Shown in pieces: positions 34,672 through 44,900 of a DNA stretch of 64,000 nt; within the stretch, counting starts at the first letter, position 1, and each line of letters begins with the position of its first letter. The stretch lies in assembly GCF_014337215.1 (NCBI RefSeq), contig NZ_CP060635.1, forward strand, positions 1,377,501 through 1,441,500, read 5' to 3'. The position numbers were made by a program, and so were the translations under genes. The notes under the pieces were generated by a model. That model was not told where the DNA came from, did not search any database, and saw only the letters and a list, made by a program, of their open reading frames with translations. The stretch comes from Wansuia hejianensis. GTDB taxonomy: Bacteria; Bacillota; Clostridia; Lachnospirales; Lachnospiraceae.

Positions 34672-35121
34672 TTATTTAAGGATCTTTTTCAGTTCGTCCA
34701 TAAAGGTATTCACGTCCTTGAATTCCCGGTACACAGATGCAAAGCGCACATAGGCCACAGGGTCCAGATCCTTCAGATGATTCATCACGAGTTCCCCGAT
34801 GACTGTGCTGGGTATCTCCTTCTCTTCCAGATTGAAGATCTCTATCTCCACCTGGTCTACCAGCTCATTGATCTTCTGCACCGGAACCGGCCGCTTGTGA
34901 CAGGCTCTGAGCACTCCGCCCTCGATCTTGGAGCGGTCATACTGCTCCCTGTTCTGATCCTTCTTAATTACGATCAGGGGAATTGTCTCCACCTTCTCGT
35001 AAGTAGTAAACCGTTTCCCGCACTCATCGCACATTCTGCGGCGCCGGATGGCGTTGTTATCCTCCACCGGACGCGAGTCCACCACCCTTGTATTATCCTG
35101 GTTACAAAATGGGCACTTCAT
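34672..35121 (-). CDS. nrdR: Transcriptional repressor NrdR
   Basis: Senses ATP/dATP and represses ribonucleotide reductase genes. 149 residues: N-terminal zinc ribbon (MKCPFCNQDNTRVVDSRP...CDECGKRFTTYE) and an ATP-cone domain (VIKKDQNREQYDRSKIEGGVLRACHKRPV). Full family length. Divergent from ylmC; a target nrd operon is not in the window. Confidence 0.96.
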   Translation of the reverse strand: MKCPFCNQDNTRVVDSRPVEDNNAIRRRRMCDECGKRFTTYEKVETIPLIVIKKDQNREQYDRSKIEGGVLRACHKRPVPVQKINELVDQVEIEIFNLEEKEIPSTVIGELVMNHLKDLDPVAYVRFASVYREFKDVNTFMDELKKILK

Positions 35122-35219
35122 ATGATTAACCTCACTTCTTAAATATGCGGATTTCTTTTTCCAGTATAAAGTCTAACCCCCTTCAAGTCAATCATATACT
35201 AGAAAAAAAGGACTTTTTC

Positions 35220-35495
35220 ATGCGCCTAATTGACCTGAAACAGAAAGAAGTCATCAACATCTGCACCTGTTGCTCCATCGGCTGTCCCGCAGATGTGGAA
35301 TTCAACTGTATCACCGGCCGGATCACTGCGCTGATCGTTCCCGGCCCTGCAAAATTCTGCGGCATTCTGGGACGTGAAAAGGACATCATCATCCCCTGGG
35401 AGTGTATCTGCCAGATCGGAGATGATATCATCCTCGTCAAAATCCCCGAAGAACCGCCGCCTCCGCCTCCGCCAAGGCCTCCACGGAATCCATAA
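35220..35495 (+). CDS. YlmC/YmxH family sporulation protein with polyproline tail
   Basis: A PRC-barrel-like protein of 91 residues: RLIDLKQKEVINICTCCSIGCPADVEFNCITGRITALIVPG...IIPWECICQIGDDIILV. This is the YlmC/YmxH family tied to sporulation in Bacillota. Start at 35220 with AAGGA at 7 bases. The tail ends in PPPPPPPRPPRNP, a run that normally needs EF-P for translation. Convergent with acyP across a terminator. Confidence 0.83.
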   Translation: MRLIDLKQKEVINICTCCSIGCPADVEFNCITGRITALIVPGPAKFCGILGREKDIIIPWECICQIGDDIILVKIPEEPPPPPPPRPPRNP

Positions 35496-35514
35496 CGCAA
35501 CATCCTTTGAACAG

Positions 35515-35560
35515 AAGAACGCTCCGCCCGGCTCACCGGGAGCCGGCGGAACGCTCTTCT
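35515..35560. terminator. Bidirectional terminator between ylmC and acyP
   Basis: Strong GC-rich stem with a small imperfection (arms around AACGCTCCGCCCGGCT and AGCCGGCGGAACGCTCTT), loop CACCGGG. Ends the two convergent genes. Confidence 0.75.
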
Positions 35561-35578
35561 GACTTTTTCATTTCTTCA

Positions 35579-35851
35579 TCACCGGATGTGAAAGCCTGAT
35601 TCCTTCTGCAGCTCCATCCGCGTCTTCCGGATCTCTTCAATCCAGACAGCCTCCGAACGCGCGGCCATATCCAGCATCTGGCCGATAACATCCGGCGGTC
35701 CCTGAACCTCCAGCTCCACCGTATCATTCCAGCAATTCGTCACCCATCCGGTCAGCCCCAGGGCATTCGCCGCATGGCTCACCCGGTAACGGAAGCCCAC
35801 TCCCTGCACCCGTCCGGATACGATCATATGGTAACGGACATGTTCTTCCAT
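35579..35851 (-). CDS. acyP: Acylphosphatase
   Basis: Hydrolyses acyl phosphates. 90 residues from the ATG at 35851 (AAGGG seven bases upstream), the usual family length; a longer reading frame exists but its extra N-terminus is the out-of-frame end of xpt. Catalytic motif GRVQGVGFRYRV with Arg and, later, GWVTNCWNDTVELEVQG with the Asn. Follows xpt by 13 bases. Confidence 0.92.
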   Translation of the reverse strand: MEEHVRYHMIVSGRVQGVGFRYRVSHAANALGLTGWVTNCWNDTVELEVQGPPDVIGQMLDMAARSEAVWIEEIRKTRMELQKESGFHIR

Positions 35852-35864
35852 CTTCAGACCCTTC

Positions 35865-36446
35865 TCACTGTTCTCGGAAGAGGATGGTCCCAGTCTCATC
35901 ATCCATGCTCTCGATGATCGCCAGGGACTCCACGCGGATTCCGTCTTCCCGAAGCATCCTGCCGCCAGGCTGCTGGCCCTTCTCAATAGCGATCCCCACG
36001 CCTTCGACGGTCGCTCCTGCACTCTGGATCATGTCGATCAGACCGCGCACGGCACAGCCGTTGGCCAGGAAATCGTCAATGATCAGCACATGGTCTGTGG
36101 GCTGAATATATTTTCTGGAAACAATCACATCATAGACCCGTTTATGGGTGAAGGATTCTATCTTTGTTGAATAAACCTCTCCGTCTATATTAATGCTCTG
36201 TGTCTTTTTCGCGAATACCACCGGCACCTGGAAATGCTGCGCCACAATGCAGGCGATCCCTATCCCGGACGCCTCAATCGTGAGAATCTTATTAATGGGA
36301 CGGTCCGCAAAAAGCCGTTTGAATTCCTTTCCCATTTCGTTAAACAGCTCCACATCCATCTGATGATTCAGGAAGCTGTCTACCTTCAGCACATTCCCGC
36401 TCTTTACGATTCCGTCTTTTCGAATCCGTTCTTCCAAACTCTTCAT
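35865..36446 (-). CDS. xpt: Xanthine phosphoribosyltransferase
   Basis: Salvages xanthine to XMP. PRPP-binding loop [18 protein letters not shown] and the N-terminal [31 protein letters not shown] are typical of Xpt; length about 193 fits. Start at 36446 with GGAG six bases away. Unlike B. subtilis xpt-pbuX no purine riboswitch pattern is visible in the 130 bases upstream. Confidence 0.92.
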   Translation of the reverse strand: MKSLEERIRKDGIVKSGNVLKVDSFLNHQMDVELFNEMGKEFKRLFADRPINKILTIEASGIGIACIVAQHFQVPVVFAKKTQSINIDGEVYSTKIESFTHKRVYDVIVSRKYIQPTDHVLIIDDFLANGCAVRGLIDMIQSAGATVEGVGIAIEKGQQPGGRMLREDGIRVESLAIIESMDDETGTILFREQ

Positions 36447-36582
36447 CTCTAGCTCCAACCTTTACATTTCTTTGATTCAATTCTTATCCGGCACCTCCAA
36501 AGAGTGCCGCCGCGCCATCCGTTCCCGGAGGCAGCAGGCCGGAATCCCATGCCCGCATGGATATCCAGCTGCTGCCCGGGAG

Positions 36583-37590
36583 TCAGGAACGTATCAGCTT
36601 TATCCCACAGTTCGGACAGAAATTAGCTCCCTCTGTCTTAATTCCGCAATTCGGGCAGAAATTCGGCACGCTACCGCCGCTCTGGCCGGACTGCTGTCCT
36701 GCCGGAGCTGGGTTTCCCTGTGGATTCTGGCCGCCGAATACTGATGCCTGCTGCATCTGGCTGGCCATCTGCTGCCCCATAGCCATCCCCATTCCCATGC
36801 CGGCCATGGTACCGGCCATGCTGCCGGCTGATCCGCCGCCGTTGGACACAGCGTCTGTCATCGCTGCCTGCTGATATCGGCCCATATCGCCGATCATGCT
36901 CTGAGAAGCAACCTTCTCAGCCATTCTCTGTATTTCCTCCGGATAGCTGACATTGGAAATTACAAAGCCCGCGATCCCAATTCCTATCTTCAGCATCTCC
37001 ATATCCAAATCTTCGCAGATGCCCCGGGCAATGTCAAATGCATTGGCCTGCAGATTGAACATATCCTTGCCTTCTCTTACGATCCACTTCATCAAAAGCT
37101 GATCCAGTATGGATATAACCCGTTCTTTCACATCGTCAATTGTAAACTGCTGCCGGATTCCCGCAATTTTATCGATCAGGACTGCGTGGTCAGCCACCTT
37201 ACAGTTAAACGTACCAAAAGCCCGGACCGGCATCCCCCCCGGCAGCCCCGGTGCAGGGATATTGATCGCATTCTTTGTGCCCCATTTCACTGTTAACTCC
37301 TTTGTGTTGACAAACAGCACTTCAGCACGGATACCGCTGTTAAATCCGAACTTAAATCCCTTCAGGGAAGACAGGAACGGGATGATCTCTGATTCAATAT
37401 CAAAGCTTCCCTCATCCTTAAAAATGCCTTCCACCCTGCCATTATACAGAAAGACCGCATCCTGGCCCGGCCGGATGATCAGCCGGCTGCCCTTCTTGAT
37501 CTCCCGGTTGCCCCATTTCCAGAACAGGACGTCATCCCGGTACTCCTCCCATTCAACAACATTCGCAAATTGATTTCCAAATAGTCCCAT
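36583..37590 (-). CDS. SPFH-domain protein with C-terminal zinc ribbons (YdjI-like)
   Basis: 335 residues. SPFH/'virion core' domain (about 20-240) in the YdjI style, then a glycine/methionine-rich linker (GMGMGMAMGQQMASQMQQ) and paired zinc ribbons FCPNCGIKTEGANFCPNCGIKL. Homologues in B. subtilis partner with PspA to protect the membrane. Encoded three bases after the zinc-ribbon gene and co-transcribed with pspA. Confidence 0.87.
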   Translation of the reverse strand: MGLFGNQFANVVEWEEYRDDVLFWKWGNREIKKGSRLIIRPGQDAVFLYNGRVEGIFKDEGSFDIESEIIPFLSSLKGFKFGFNSGIRAEVLFVNTKELTVKWGTKNAINIPAPGLPGGMPVRAFGTFNCKVADHAVLIDKIAGIRQQFTIDDVKERVISILDQLLMKWIVREGKDMFNLQANAFDIARGICEDLDMEMLKIGIGIAGFVISNVSYPEEIQRMAEKVASQSMIGDMGRYQQAAMTDAVSNGGGSAGSMAGTMAGMGMGMAMGQQMASQMQQASVFGGQNPQGNPAPAGQQSGQSGGSVPNFCPNCGIKTEGANFCPNCGIKLIRS

Positions 37591-37593
37591 CTA

Positions 37594-38808
37594 TCATATC
37601 CTCCTGTCCGGCCATTCGTATGCCATACCGGAAGCTACCGGCGCCCACTGTTCACGGCTCTCTTCAGCCGCGTCAGCCATCCAATCTGCTTCCTGCGCAG
37701 CAGCCACCTGGGGAAGCGCGCCCGGCAAAGCTGAGGAGCTCTGAAGCTCATCTCCCCACATCAGCAGATAGATCAGAATAAAGGCCGCAACTGCCGCTGC
37801 GGCCAGCAGGGCAATTTTCAGCGGACTCTTGGGATATCCACCTCTGATACTCCCGGTCTGTCCGTTGACCAGCACCGTATACTGCCTGCCCTTATAGTCA
37901 TAGGCAGTGGCATATACAGGCAGGATCAGCTGTTTGTATGTCTCATTCCGATATTCCGGCTGTATATGTACATCTCTCACCGAATCAAAGCGGCATAGGA
38001 CATCCCGTTCCGCCATCTGGTACAACTCCCGTTCCATTTCCTGCCTGGCTTCCCGGTGCGCATCTTCCAGATCCCGGCTGCAGCACTCCGCTTCATAGCC
38101 CGAAAAGTAATCAGGTGAATAGGACGCGGCATCTGCCGTCTGAAATGGTTCGATCCGCTCCAGAAGCCTGCCGTCCAGCTTGTGGGAAGCCCTTACCAGC
38201 ACATCATCAAAAAAACAGCCGACTGTCCCGCTGGTAAAATACCAGTCCGTATGAGTCCTGGTATGGGTCTCTCCGTCCTTATCCCTATAAGTCTCTGTCC
38301 GCGTTCTTCCGCCTTGTGCCGTATAGTAGCAATGTGTCTGGGCGTCGAAGGTCCAGTAAGGCAGATAAACCCCCTGCAGCTTCCCCTTCTGATACAAGTT
38401 CCGCAGGGCTCCCGGCGCCAGCCAGCGCTTCTTGATCCAGTTCCTGAACAGCTCTCCCACCTGGTTCTGATCGATCTGGAAGGGCACTACGCCGTCCGGG
38501 ATTACCACCTCTTCCTGCTTTTCCGCCAGCACATAGGTGGTTCCGCAATAGGGGCATTCTGTAGCGGTACAGCTGGCCTCCACTTCAATTCTAGCGCCGC
38601 AGCTCTTACACTCCATTGTATGAGATGTTTTTTCATCCGCACGGATTCTGCTGCTGCTGTATCTGTCCAGAGGGTGTTCGACGATCTTGTTCCTGTCATT
38701 AATGATCTCTATCACAGTTCCGCAGTTGGGGCATTTTAATGCCTGCGCCGCCACGTCAAATTCCATAGTGCCGCCGCAGCTTCCGCATTTATACGTTTTC
38801 TCTTCCAT
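37594..38808 (-). CDS. TFIIB-type zinc-ribbon membrane protein (YdjG-like)
   Basis: 404 residues: two N-terminal zinc ribbons (YKCGSCGGTMEF...CPNCG and MECKSCGARIEV...CPYCG), a central domain with conserved WTFDAQTHCYYTAQGG, and one C-terminal transmembrane helix (LAAAAVAAFILIYLLMW). It matches YdjG of the B. subtilis ydjFGHI operon, which recruits YdjF/PspA to the membrane. Middle gene of the operon. Confidence 0.87.
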   Translation of the reverse strand: MEEKTYKCGSCGGTMEFDVAAQALKCPNCGTVIEIINDRNKIVEHPLDRYSSSRIRADEKTSHTMECKSCGARIEVEASCTATECPYCGTTYVLAEKQEEVVIPDGVVPFQIDQNQVGELFRNWIKKRWLAPGALRNLYQKGKLQGVYLPYWTFDAQTHCYYTAQGGRTRTETYRDKDGETHTRTHTDWYFTSGTVGCFFDDVLVRASHKLDGRLLERIEPFQTADAASYSPDYFSGYEAECCSRDLEDAHREARQEMERELYQMAERDVLCRFDSVRDVHIQPEYRNETYKQLILPVYATAYDYKGRQYTVLVNGQTGSIRGGYPKSPLKIALLAAAAVAAFILIYLLMWGDELQSSSALPGALPQVAAAQEADWMADAAEESREQWAPVASGMAYEWPDRRI

Positions 38809-38815
38809 TGCTCAA

Positions 38816-39508
38816 TTACAGTCCCATTTTCTTTTTCAACGCCGCCAGCTCGTCATCTACATCTGCGGAGGCGCCGCCATCGTATTTTTTCTTCAGGTCT
38901 TCGACGCTCAGGTCCTCTGAGGAGGGAGTGTTCAGCTCTGCCATGGCATTGGCCTCGTCCAGCATCCTGTCGGCCTTGGCCTCCATTCGGTCGAAGGCGG
39001 AAACTCCGTCGGTGACACTCACATTGCCCACCTTGGCGGTCAGATCATTCATCCGCTGCTGTGCCTTGGCTGCCGCTAGCTTGGCCTTAATGGACGCTTT
39101 CCTCTCGTTCAAACTGGCTATGTCCTTTGTCAGCTTATCATGCATTTCTTTCATCTTCTCGGCGTTGGCAGACGCACTGTCATAGACCTGCTGACAGGTC
39201 TCTTTATTCCTGGCCAGCTGGGCTTTTTTCTCCAGGAACTTCCTGGCGTCCTCCTCATTGCCGGCCGTAAGGGCTTTCTCAGCATAGCGCTGCATTTTCT
39301 CAATCTCCTGGCCGCACTCATCCAGCTCTCTTTTCGCTCTCGTCTCTTCTGCCATCACAGCGGCCGTCTCAGCTTTCACTTTGCCCAGGTCGCTTTCCAT
39401 GTCCCTCAGATACTGGTCGATCATCTTCTCCGGGTCTTCTGCCTTATCCAGCAACGCATTGATATTCGCTGACATAATGTCCTTAAATCTTTTGATGATT
39501 CCTGCCAT
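38816..39508 (-). CDS. pspA: PspA/IM30 family membrane-stress protein
   Basis: 230 residues of nearly continuous coiled coil (MAGIIKRFKDIMSANINALLDKAEDPEKMIDQYLRDME onward), the PspA/Vipp1 ESCRT-III-like fold that coats and mends the cytoplasmic membrane. Full length. First gene of the pspA / ydjG-like / ydjI-like operon with a clear promoter. No pspF/pspBC partners, as usual in Bacillota. Confidence 0.93.
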   Translation of the reverse strand: MAGIIKRFKDIMSANINALLDKAEDPEKMIDQYLRDMESDLGKVKAETAAVMAEETRAKRELDECGQEIEKMQRYAEKALTAGNEEDARKFLEKKAQLARNKETCQQVYDSASANAEKMKEMHDKLTKDIASLNERKASIKAKLAAAKAQQRMNDLTAKVGNVSVTDGVSAFDRMEAKADRMLDEANAMAELNTPSSEDLSVEDLKKKYDGGASADVDDELAALKKKMGL

Positions 39509-39572
39509 AACTTTTTCCTCCTGGATCCTTCGTCTATAAATACTGCTGCCGGATTACGCCGGCATCATCTTA

Positions 39573-39601
39573 ATTATAGGATACTTTCCTGTCATTGTCA
39601 C
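39573..39601 (-). promoter_or_regulatory. Promoter of the pspA operon
   Basis: Minus strand: -35 GTGACA (39601-39596), 17 bases, -10 TATAAT (39578-39573). A small hairpin (GCCGGC...GCCGGC type) follows in the leader. It looks like a housekeeping promoter, not a sigma-W site. Confidence 0.6.
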
Positions 39602-39662
39602 GAAAAAAATCAGGATACCCGTCGATTTATCTGAAATTTCCAGCTTCTACGTATCCTGATTT
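39602..39662 (-). terminator. Terminator of the C_GCAxxG_C_C gene
   Basis: Arms AAATCAGGATAC and GTATCCTGATTT (39607-39618, 39651-39662) close a long loop; minus-strand exit has a seven-T run. It abuts the pspA promoter. Confidence 0.65.
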
Positions 39663-39713
39663 CCGTTGTTCCGATTCTATTACTCAGCCTGTCGATGACA
39701 TGCCATCTCCAGT

Positions 39714-40127
39714 CTATACCTCTTTCGTAAATAAAATTTTCTCCGCCAGCTCTGCCGCGTCTCTGATGCAATCGTTGCACGCCCTGAGCACCCTGCCCGT
39801 ATCCACCCCTTTTAAATCACGGCAGATCGCAGAACCGTTTTTCTCTTCAAATTCTTTCAGGATCTCTCCTGACAGCTGATACGTAGCTTTCTTGCTGGTG
39901 GGATTTTCACAGCCCAGGCTGTTCTTCATGCCTGCCAGTGTGACCGCGCCTGATACTGCCCCGCAGATCCCGTTCATGCAGCCCATACCCAGTCCATAAC
40001 CTTCCGTCATGCGGAACATCTCATCCTCGCTGATCCCCACGAGATCACAATAGGCACAGGCCACTGCCTGCGCACAGTTATAACCCCTGCTGTGCAGTTC
40101 CTGGGTCTTTTCCACTCTCGTTTTCAT
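39714..40127 (-). CDS. C_GCAxxG_C_C family (redox/metal) protein
   Basis: 137 residues. The family cysteines are seen in GYNCAQAVACAYCD, GMGCMNGICGAVSGAV, LGCENP, ICRDLKGVD and CNDCIRDAAEL. Such proteins are small, with probable metal or redox cofactor, and no settled function. Stands alone between the exporter and pspA genes. Confidence 0.87.
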   Translation of the reverse strand: MKTRVEKTQELHSRGYNCAQAVACAYCDLVGISEDEMFRMTEGYGLGMGCMNGICGAVSGAVTLAGMKNSLGCENPTSKKATYQLSGEILKEFEEKNGSAICRDLKGVDTGRVLRACNDCIRDAAELAEKILFTKEV

Positions 40128-40181
40128 TTAAAAATCCTCCTGTCCTTTGTTATGTTCCTTCTTAATGTGTGCTCCTGCCCG

Positions 40182-40664
40182 TCAGCCGCCCAGGACGCTT
40201 CCAACCGCTCCGAACAGGCCGGCCGATGCAGCTCCCATGATGACTCCGGCCAGCAGCACGCCTCCCATTACGGCGATCACGCTTTTCTTGAATCCCATGT
40301 CCAGCATGCTGGCCGCCAGCGTGCCGGTCCAGGCGCCCGTCCCCGGAAGCGGGATTCCCACGAATAGCAACAATGCGATAAACAGGCCTTTCCCTGCCTT
40401 TTCCTTCAGTTTCCTGCCGCCCGACTCACCTTTTTCCAGGCAGAACCGGAAAAACCTTCCGATGGCCCTTTTGGTGCTCCCCCAGACCAATACCTTTCTG
40501 GCGAAGAAATAAATAAACGGCACAGGCAGCATGTTTCCAATCACGGCAATTATATACGCCGGGACAAGCGGAACGCCCATGCCGACGGCAATCGGGATCG
40601 CTCCCCTCAGTTCAATAATCGGAACCATAGATACCAGAAATGTAATCAAATAGTATTTCAGCAT
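40182..40664 (-). CDS. COG2426 small multidrug-export family protein
   Basis: About 160 residues with four transmembrane helices (LLKYYLITFLVSMVPIIELRGAIPIAVGMG start, PFIYFFARKVLVW). Start chosen at 40664 with GGGAG five bases away. The family is annotated as putative small multidrug export but evidence is thin. Confidence 0.78.
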   Translation of the reverse strand: MLKYYLITFLVSMVPIIELRGAIPIAVGMGVPLVPAYIIAVIGNMLPVPFIYFFARKVLVWGSTKRAIGRFFRFCLEKGESGGRKLKEKAGKGLFIALLLFVGIPLPGTGAWTGTLAASMLDMGFKKSVIAVMGGVLLAGVIMGAASAGLFGAVGSVLGG

Positions 40665-40762
40665 AACTGCTCCCTTCACTCCATTCAATCTATGTCTCTT
40701 TTAAAATTTATTCTGCCCAGAGCTGCTTTTTTATTATAACCCATGACGAGAGCGCACGCAAC

Positions 40763-41668
40763 TCAGCCTTTTAATATTCCCGCCGCAAACAGCCCGATCA
40801 CCAGCGCCCCCAGCACAATCCTGTACCAGCCGAACACCTTGAAATCATGGCGTTTAATATAGCTCATCAGGAATTTAATAGCCAGGATGGACACAGCAAA
40901 TGCCACCACCATGCCGATGATGAGCACCGATACTTCCACTCCTGTAAAATGGAGTCCGAACTTCAGCAGCTTAATCGCTGACGCGCCCAGCATTGTGGGG
41001 ACAGCCAGATAGAAAGTATACTCCGCCGCCAGAGTCCTGGACATCCCGATCAGTATCCCGCCGATAATCGTCGCACCCGAACGCGAGGTGCCCGGAACTA
41101 TCGCCAACGCCTGGAAAAATCCAATAATCAGCGCGTCCTTCCATGTAATCTGGCTGATTCTTGAAATCCGCGGCTTCCTCCCCCGGTTATGATTCTCCAC
41201 CAACAGAAACAGCACGCCATAGACAATCAGCATAACTGCCACCGGAACCGTGCGGTGCATATGCTCCTCCAGCCAGTCATCCAACGGAAGGCCGATCAGC
41301 AGCCCTGGTATACAGGATACTGCAATCTTCAGCCACATGACAATTTTGTCCATGTGAAGATAATGATTGGCAAACCTCTGGAATTTCCCCGCGGCCCCGT
41401 CTTCAACCGGATGTGCGAAGCAGCTCCGGGCCGGGGCCGTCTTCATCGTGTGGAATGGCCACAGCTGGCTGAAATACAGCACGACAACCGCCATGATTGC
41501 CCCCAGCTGTATCACCACGTTAAACATCTCCATAAACGCATCACTGACATTCAGCTTCAGCAGATCCCCCACCAGTATCAGATGGCCGGTACTGCTGATA
41601 GGCAGCCACTCCGTGATCCCCTCCACAATACCAAGGACCACCACCTTAAACCATTCAATCAAACCCAT
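40763..41668 (-). CDS. uppP: Undecaprenyl-diphosphatase
   Basis: Recycles undecaprenyl pyrophosphate to the monophosphate lipid carrier for wall synthesis; confers some bacitracin resistance. Integral membrane, 301 residues, with the (E/Q)XXXE signature EGITEWLPISSTGHLIL and the PGTSRSGATI motif. Slightly longer than the usual 270-280, the extra being a loop around residues 85-110. Confidence 0.93.
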   Translation of the reverse strand: MGLIEWFKVVVLGIVEGITEWLPISSTGHLILVGDLLKLNVSDAFMEMFNVVIQLGAIMAVVVLYFSQLWPFHTMKTAPARSCFAHPVEDGAAGKFQRFANHYLHMDKIVMWLKIAVSCIPGLLIGLPLDDWLEEHMHRTVPVAVMLIVYGVLFLLVENHNRGRKPRISRISQITWKDALIIGFFQALAIVPGTSRSGATIIGGILIGMSRTLAAEYTFYLAVPTMLGASAIKLLKFGLHFTGVEVSVLIIGMVVAFAVSILAIKFLMSYIKRHDFKVFGWYRIVLGALVIGLFAAGILKG

Positions 41669-41999
41669 GTATGTATCTCTCCGATCTCACTTAATCACTC
41701 GTATTATTATATACCAAACCCCACAAAAGGAAAACCACAAATTATGTTTTGCGGCGAGTTGGTGGTGGATCAAATCTTTCATCCAATACCTGTCAATTCG
41801 CCAGTGATAGAACCCCGATGGAAGCAGACGGCAGGCAAGGGCCATTGTGCCAACTGAAATAGTCAGAAAAACAACGGGAGCCGGAACGTCTCCCGCTGGG
41901 CCGGACAGCTCTGCAGAAGCCTGTCCGGCCCAGAGAGAAGGCATTCCGGCTCCCGCTGTTTTTCATCCGGGTACCCACCTTCACTTCGCCTCAAAACCA
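41669..41999. terminator. carB downstream region with nested hairpins
   Basis: No gene supported. An outer 17-bp stem (41870-41886 with 41944-41960, one mismatch) encloses a second 13-bp stem (CTGGGCCGGACAG / CTGTCCGGCCCAG, 41896-41908 and 41921-41933). T-rich exits on both strands suggest a strong bidirectional terminator for carB. Confidence 0.65.
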
Positions 42000-44900
42000 T
42001 CATCTCCTGTCGACGGTCGCGATGTCTATGAGCTCCAGTCTCTTGATATTTGTATTTTCTAATGACGTTACCAGCGCCGCCGCGGTATCCATGGCGGTCA
42101 GCACGTTGACTCCTGTCTCTATTGCGTTTCTCCGGATCACAAAACCGTCTTTGGCATGTTCGATGCCCTGCTCCGGAATATCGATGACCAGGTCTATTTT
42201 ATGGCCAAGGATCAGGTCCATCAGGTTCGGACTGGCCTGTTCGATCTTATTGGTCCGGATGGCTTTTATACCGTTCTCCTGCAGCACCTTTGCAGTGCTT
42301 CTGGTGGCATAGATCCGGTAGCCCAGCTTTTCAAAGCGCTGTGCGATCGGTATGATGTTCTGCTGTTCGCTGTCCCTGACGGTTATGATCATGTTCTTGT
42401 GCTTCGGAAGGTTAATTCCGGCTCCCAGGAACGCCTTGTACAGAGCTTCATTGAAGGTGCGGGCAATTCCCAGGCATTCTCCCGTGGATTTCATCTCCGG
42501 GCCCAGGCTGATATCGGCTCCGCGGATCTTCTCAAAGGAGAATACCGGCATTTTGATGGCGATATAGTCCGCTTCCCTCTGAAGTCCGGGCTCATAGCCC
42601 AGATCTTTGATCTTATGGCCCAGGATCACCTTTGTGGCCAGCGGCACAATCGGTATCCCTGTCACCTTGCTGATATACGGCACCGTCCGTGAGGAACGGG
42701 GATTCACTTCGATCACGTAGACGTCTTCTTTATACACGATGAACTGGATATTGATCATTCCCAGCACATGCAGAGAACTGGCCAGACGTCTGGTGTATTC
42801 CACGATCAAGGCCTTGGCTTTTTCACTGATACTCTGGGCCGGATAGACGGAAATACTGTCGCCGGAATGAATACCCGCACGCTCAATGTGCTCCATGATT
42901 CCCGGAATCAGGATGTCCTCGCCGTCACAGACGGCGTCCACCTCAATTTCCTTGCCTTCCAGATACTTGTCCACAAGGATCGGATGATCCTGGGTATAGC
43001 GGTTGATGACCCCGATATATTTCTCAATATCCTCATCATTGATGGCAATCTGCATGCCTTGGCCGCCGAGCACGTAAGAGGGACGGACGAGTACCGGATA
43101 GCCCAGCTCATGGGCCGCCTGTTTTGCTTCCTCTGCGGTAAATACCGTATGGCCGGCAGCCCGCGGAATCCCGCACTTCTGAAGAATCTGATCAAACAGC
43201 TCACGGTCCTCTGCCGCGTCTACATTTTCAGCGGAGGTTCCCAGAATCTTCACGCCCATCCGGATCAGGGCTTCTGTCAGCTTGATGGCGGTCTGACCGC
43301 CGAATTGGACGACAGCGCCGTCTGGATGTTCGATGTTCACTACATTTTCCACATCCTCCGGCGTCAGCGGTTCAAAATACAGCTTATCCGCGATATCAAA
43401 GTCTGTGCTCACGGTTTCCGGATTGTTGTTGATGATGATGGTCTCATAGCCTTCCCTGGAAAATGCCCAGGTACAGTGTACTGAGCAGAAATCAAATTCA
43501 ATGCCCTGCCCGATCCGTATGGGTCCGGAACCAAGTACCAGGACTTTTTTCCTTCCGGTGGTCACGGCGGCCTCATTCTCTCCGCCGTATACCGAATAGT
43601 AATAGGGCGTCGTCGCCGCGAACTCTGCCGCGCAGGTATCAACCATCTTGTAGGCAGCCGTGATCCCATATCCTTTTCTCAGCGCCTTGATGTCCTCCTC
43701 CGTCTTTCCGGCCAGCTTCCCAATCAGATAATCGGGGAATTCCATCCGCTTGGCTTCCCGCAGCAGGTCTTCCGTCAGGGCTTCGCTCTTCAGCGCTTGT
43801 TCCATCTCTACCAGTATCGCAATTTTATCAATGAACCAGTCATCTATCTGTGTGATATCATGAATCTTCTCATAGGAGATCCCGCGGCGGACAGCCTCGG
43901 CAATCCTCCAGATCCTCATATCGTCTACAACCGCCATTTCCTCCGTCAGCTGTTCTTCAGAAAGGCCTGTGAAATCATAGGACAACAGCGAATCCACATG
44001 CTGTTCCAGGGAACGGATCGCTTTCATGAGGGCGCCTTCAAAATTATTGCAGATGCTCATCACCTCTCCGGTGGCTTTCATCTGCGTGGTCAGCGTCCGC
44101 TTCGCGCTGATGAACTTGTCGAAGGGCAACCGCGGTATTTTCACCACGCAGTAGTCCAGCATGGGCTCAAAGCTGGCATAAGTCTTCTTCGTGATGGCGT
44201 TGGGAATCTCATCCAGAGTGTAGCCCAGGGCGATCTTGGCCGCCACCTTGGCGATGGGATAGCCTGTCGCTTTGGAAGCCAGCGCAGAGGACCGGCTTAC
44301 GCGGGGATTTACCTCGATGACACAGTATTCAAAGCTCTTCGGATGGAGGGCGTACTGCACGTTGCAGCCGCCGGTGATTCCCAGCTCGCTGATGATATTC
44401 AAAGCAGAAGTACGCAGCATCTGGTATTCCTTGTCCCCCAGTGTCTGAGAGGGCGCCACTACAATTGAATCGCCGGTGTGCACGCCCACCGGGTCAATAT
44501 TTTCCATATTACAGACGGTGATACAGTTGCCGGCGCCGTCGCGCATCACTTCATATTCAATCTCTTTCCAGCCGGCAATGCACCGCTCTACCAGGACCTC
44601 ACCTACCCGTGACAGCCGCAGGCCGTTGGACAGGATCTCTGTCAGCTCTTCTTCATTATTGGCGATGCCTCCGCCGCTGCCGCCCAGCGTATAGGCCGGA
44701 CGGAGCACGACCGGATAGCCGATCGTATTGGTAAATGCGATTCCGTCTTCCACGTTGGTGACTACCCTCGACGCCGCCACCGGCTCTCCGATCTTCTCCA
44801 TCGTATCCTTGAATTCCTGGCGGTCCTCCGCTTTCCGGATGGTCTGGGAGGTCGTGCCGATCAGCCGCACATTGTGCTCTTTCAGAAATCCTCTCTCCTC

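Noticed and set aside
35192..35536. Glycine-rich minus-strand frame opposite ylmC
   Set aside because: It is the antisense of the proline-run codons; the plus-strand frame has the family match.
36447..36582. Purine riboswitch upstream of xpt
   Set aside because: No conserved three-way junction pattern is visible; only weak hairpins.
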